A stretch of DNA of 5,922 bases from Bacteroidota bacterium (GTDB lineage Bacteria; Bacteroidota; Bacteroidia; Bacteroidales; CG2-30-32-10), in contig JAAXXA010000199.1 in NCBI GenBank assembly GCA_013334735.1, positions 1 through 5,922 on the forward strand, written 5' to 3'. Below, one piece after another: positions 5,917 to 5,922 of the stretch (positions within the stretch are counted from its first letter, which is position 1; each line of letters begins with the position of its first letter). The notes under the pieces were generated by a model that worked only from the letters and a program-made list of their open reading frames with translations, was not told the origin of the DNA and ran no database searches. The position numbers and the translations under genes were made by a program.

Positions 5917-5922
5917 CTGATT

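Noticed and set aside
1..5922. tRNA or rRNA genes, CRISPR arrays, insertion sequences, attachment sites
   Set aside because: Coding genes fill nearly the whole window, and no repeat-spacer pattern, transposase or structural RNA signature was seen.

Overview
This window holds most of one minus-strand operon for a soluble, NAD-linked trimeric [FeFe]-hydrogenase (HydABC type). A two-domain response-regulator gene precedes it and the first 233 codons of a second, divergent [FeFe]-hydrogenase-like protein follow it. Several signs point to an anaerobic, fermentative member of the Bacteroidota. The DNA is AT-rich, there are no Shine-Dalgarno sequences ahead of the genes, the region upstream of the first gene carries a TAnnTTTG-type -7 element, and the proteins resemble the strictly anaerobic hydrogenase set. 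Species-level placement is not possible from the sequence alone.

Layout in transcription order, right to left: a promoter-like region (5855-5922) with a 12-bp imperfect direct repeat and a small dyad; a tandem-receiver response regulator without an output domain (5854-4910); hydC (4891-4424); hydB (4427-2481, with an ATGA overlap with hydC); a short intercistronic hairpin; hydA (2447-723); and the HydS-like gene (701 to the window edge). All gaps between genes are 33 nt or less. No plus-strand gene is supported, and no stretch over 300 bases lacks a gene.

How the genes work together: HydC ([2Fe-2S]) and HydB (FMN, NAD(H) site, several Fe-S clusters) exchange electrons with NAD(H). HydA carries the H-cluster and makes or consumes H2. 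In related HydABC enzymes NADH and reduced ferredoxin are used together by electron bifurcation or confurcation. The HydS-like protein keeps H-cluster ligands but has lost the catalytic proton-transfer residues, which is the pattern of putative H2-sensing (group C-like) proteins. Together with the receiver-only regulator, it suggests a built-in redox or H2-sensing control loop for the hydrogenase. That loop is inference.

The most notable signals are: (1) the HydS-like protein has Asp where the catalytic proton-relay Cys normally sits, and other relay residues are also replaced; (2) the two receivers are joined across a perfect 7-bp tandem duplication, and removing one copy would restore two separate genes with an ATGA overlap; (3) the second receiver has about 40 extra residues between its conserved Thr and Lys; (4) the promoter region has paired repeats; (5) HydA has an extra Cys next to an H-cluster ligand.
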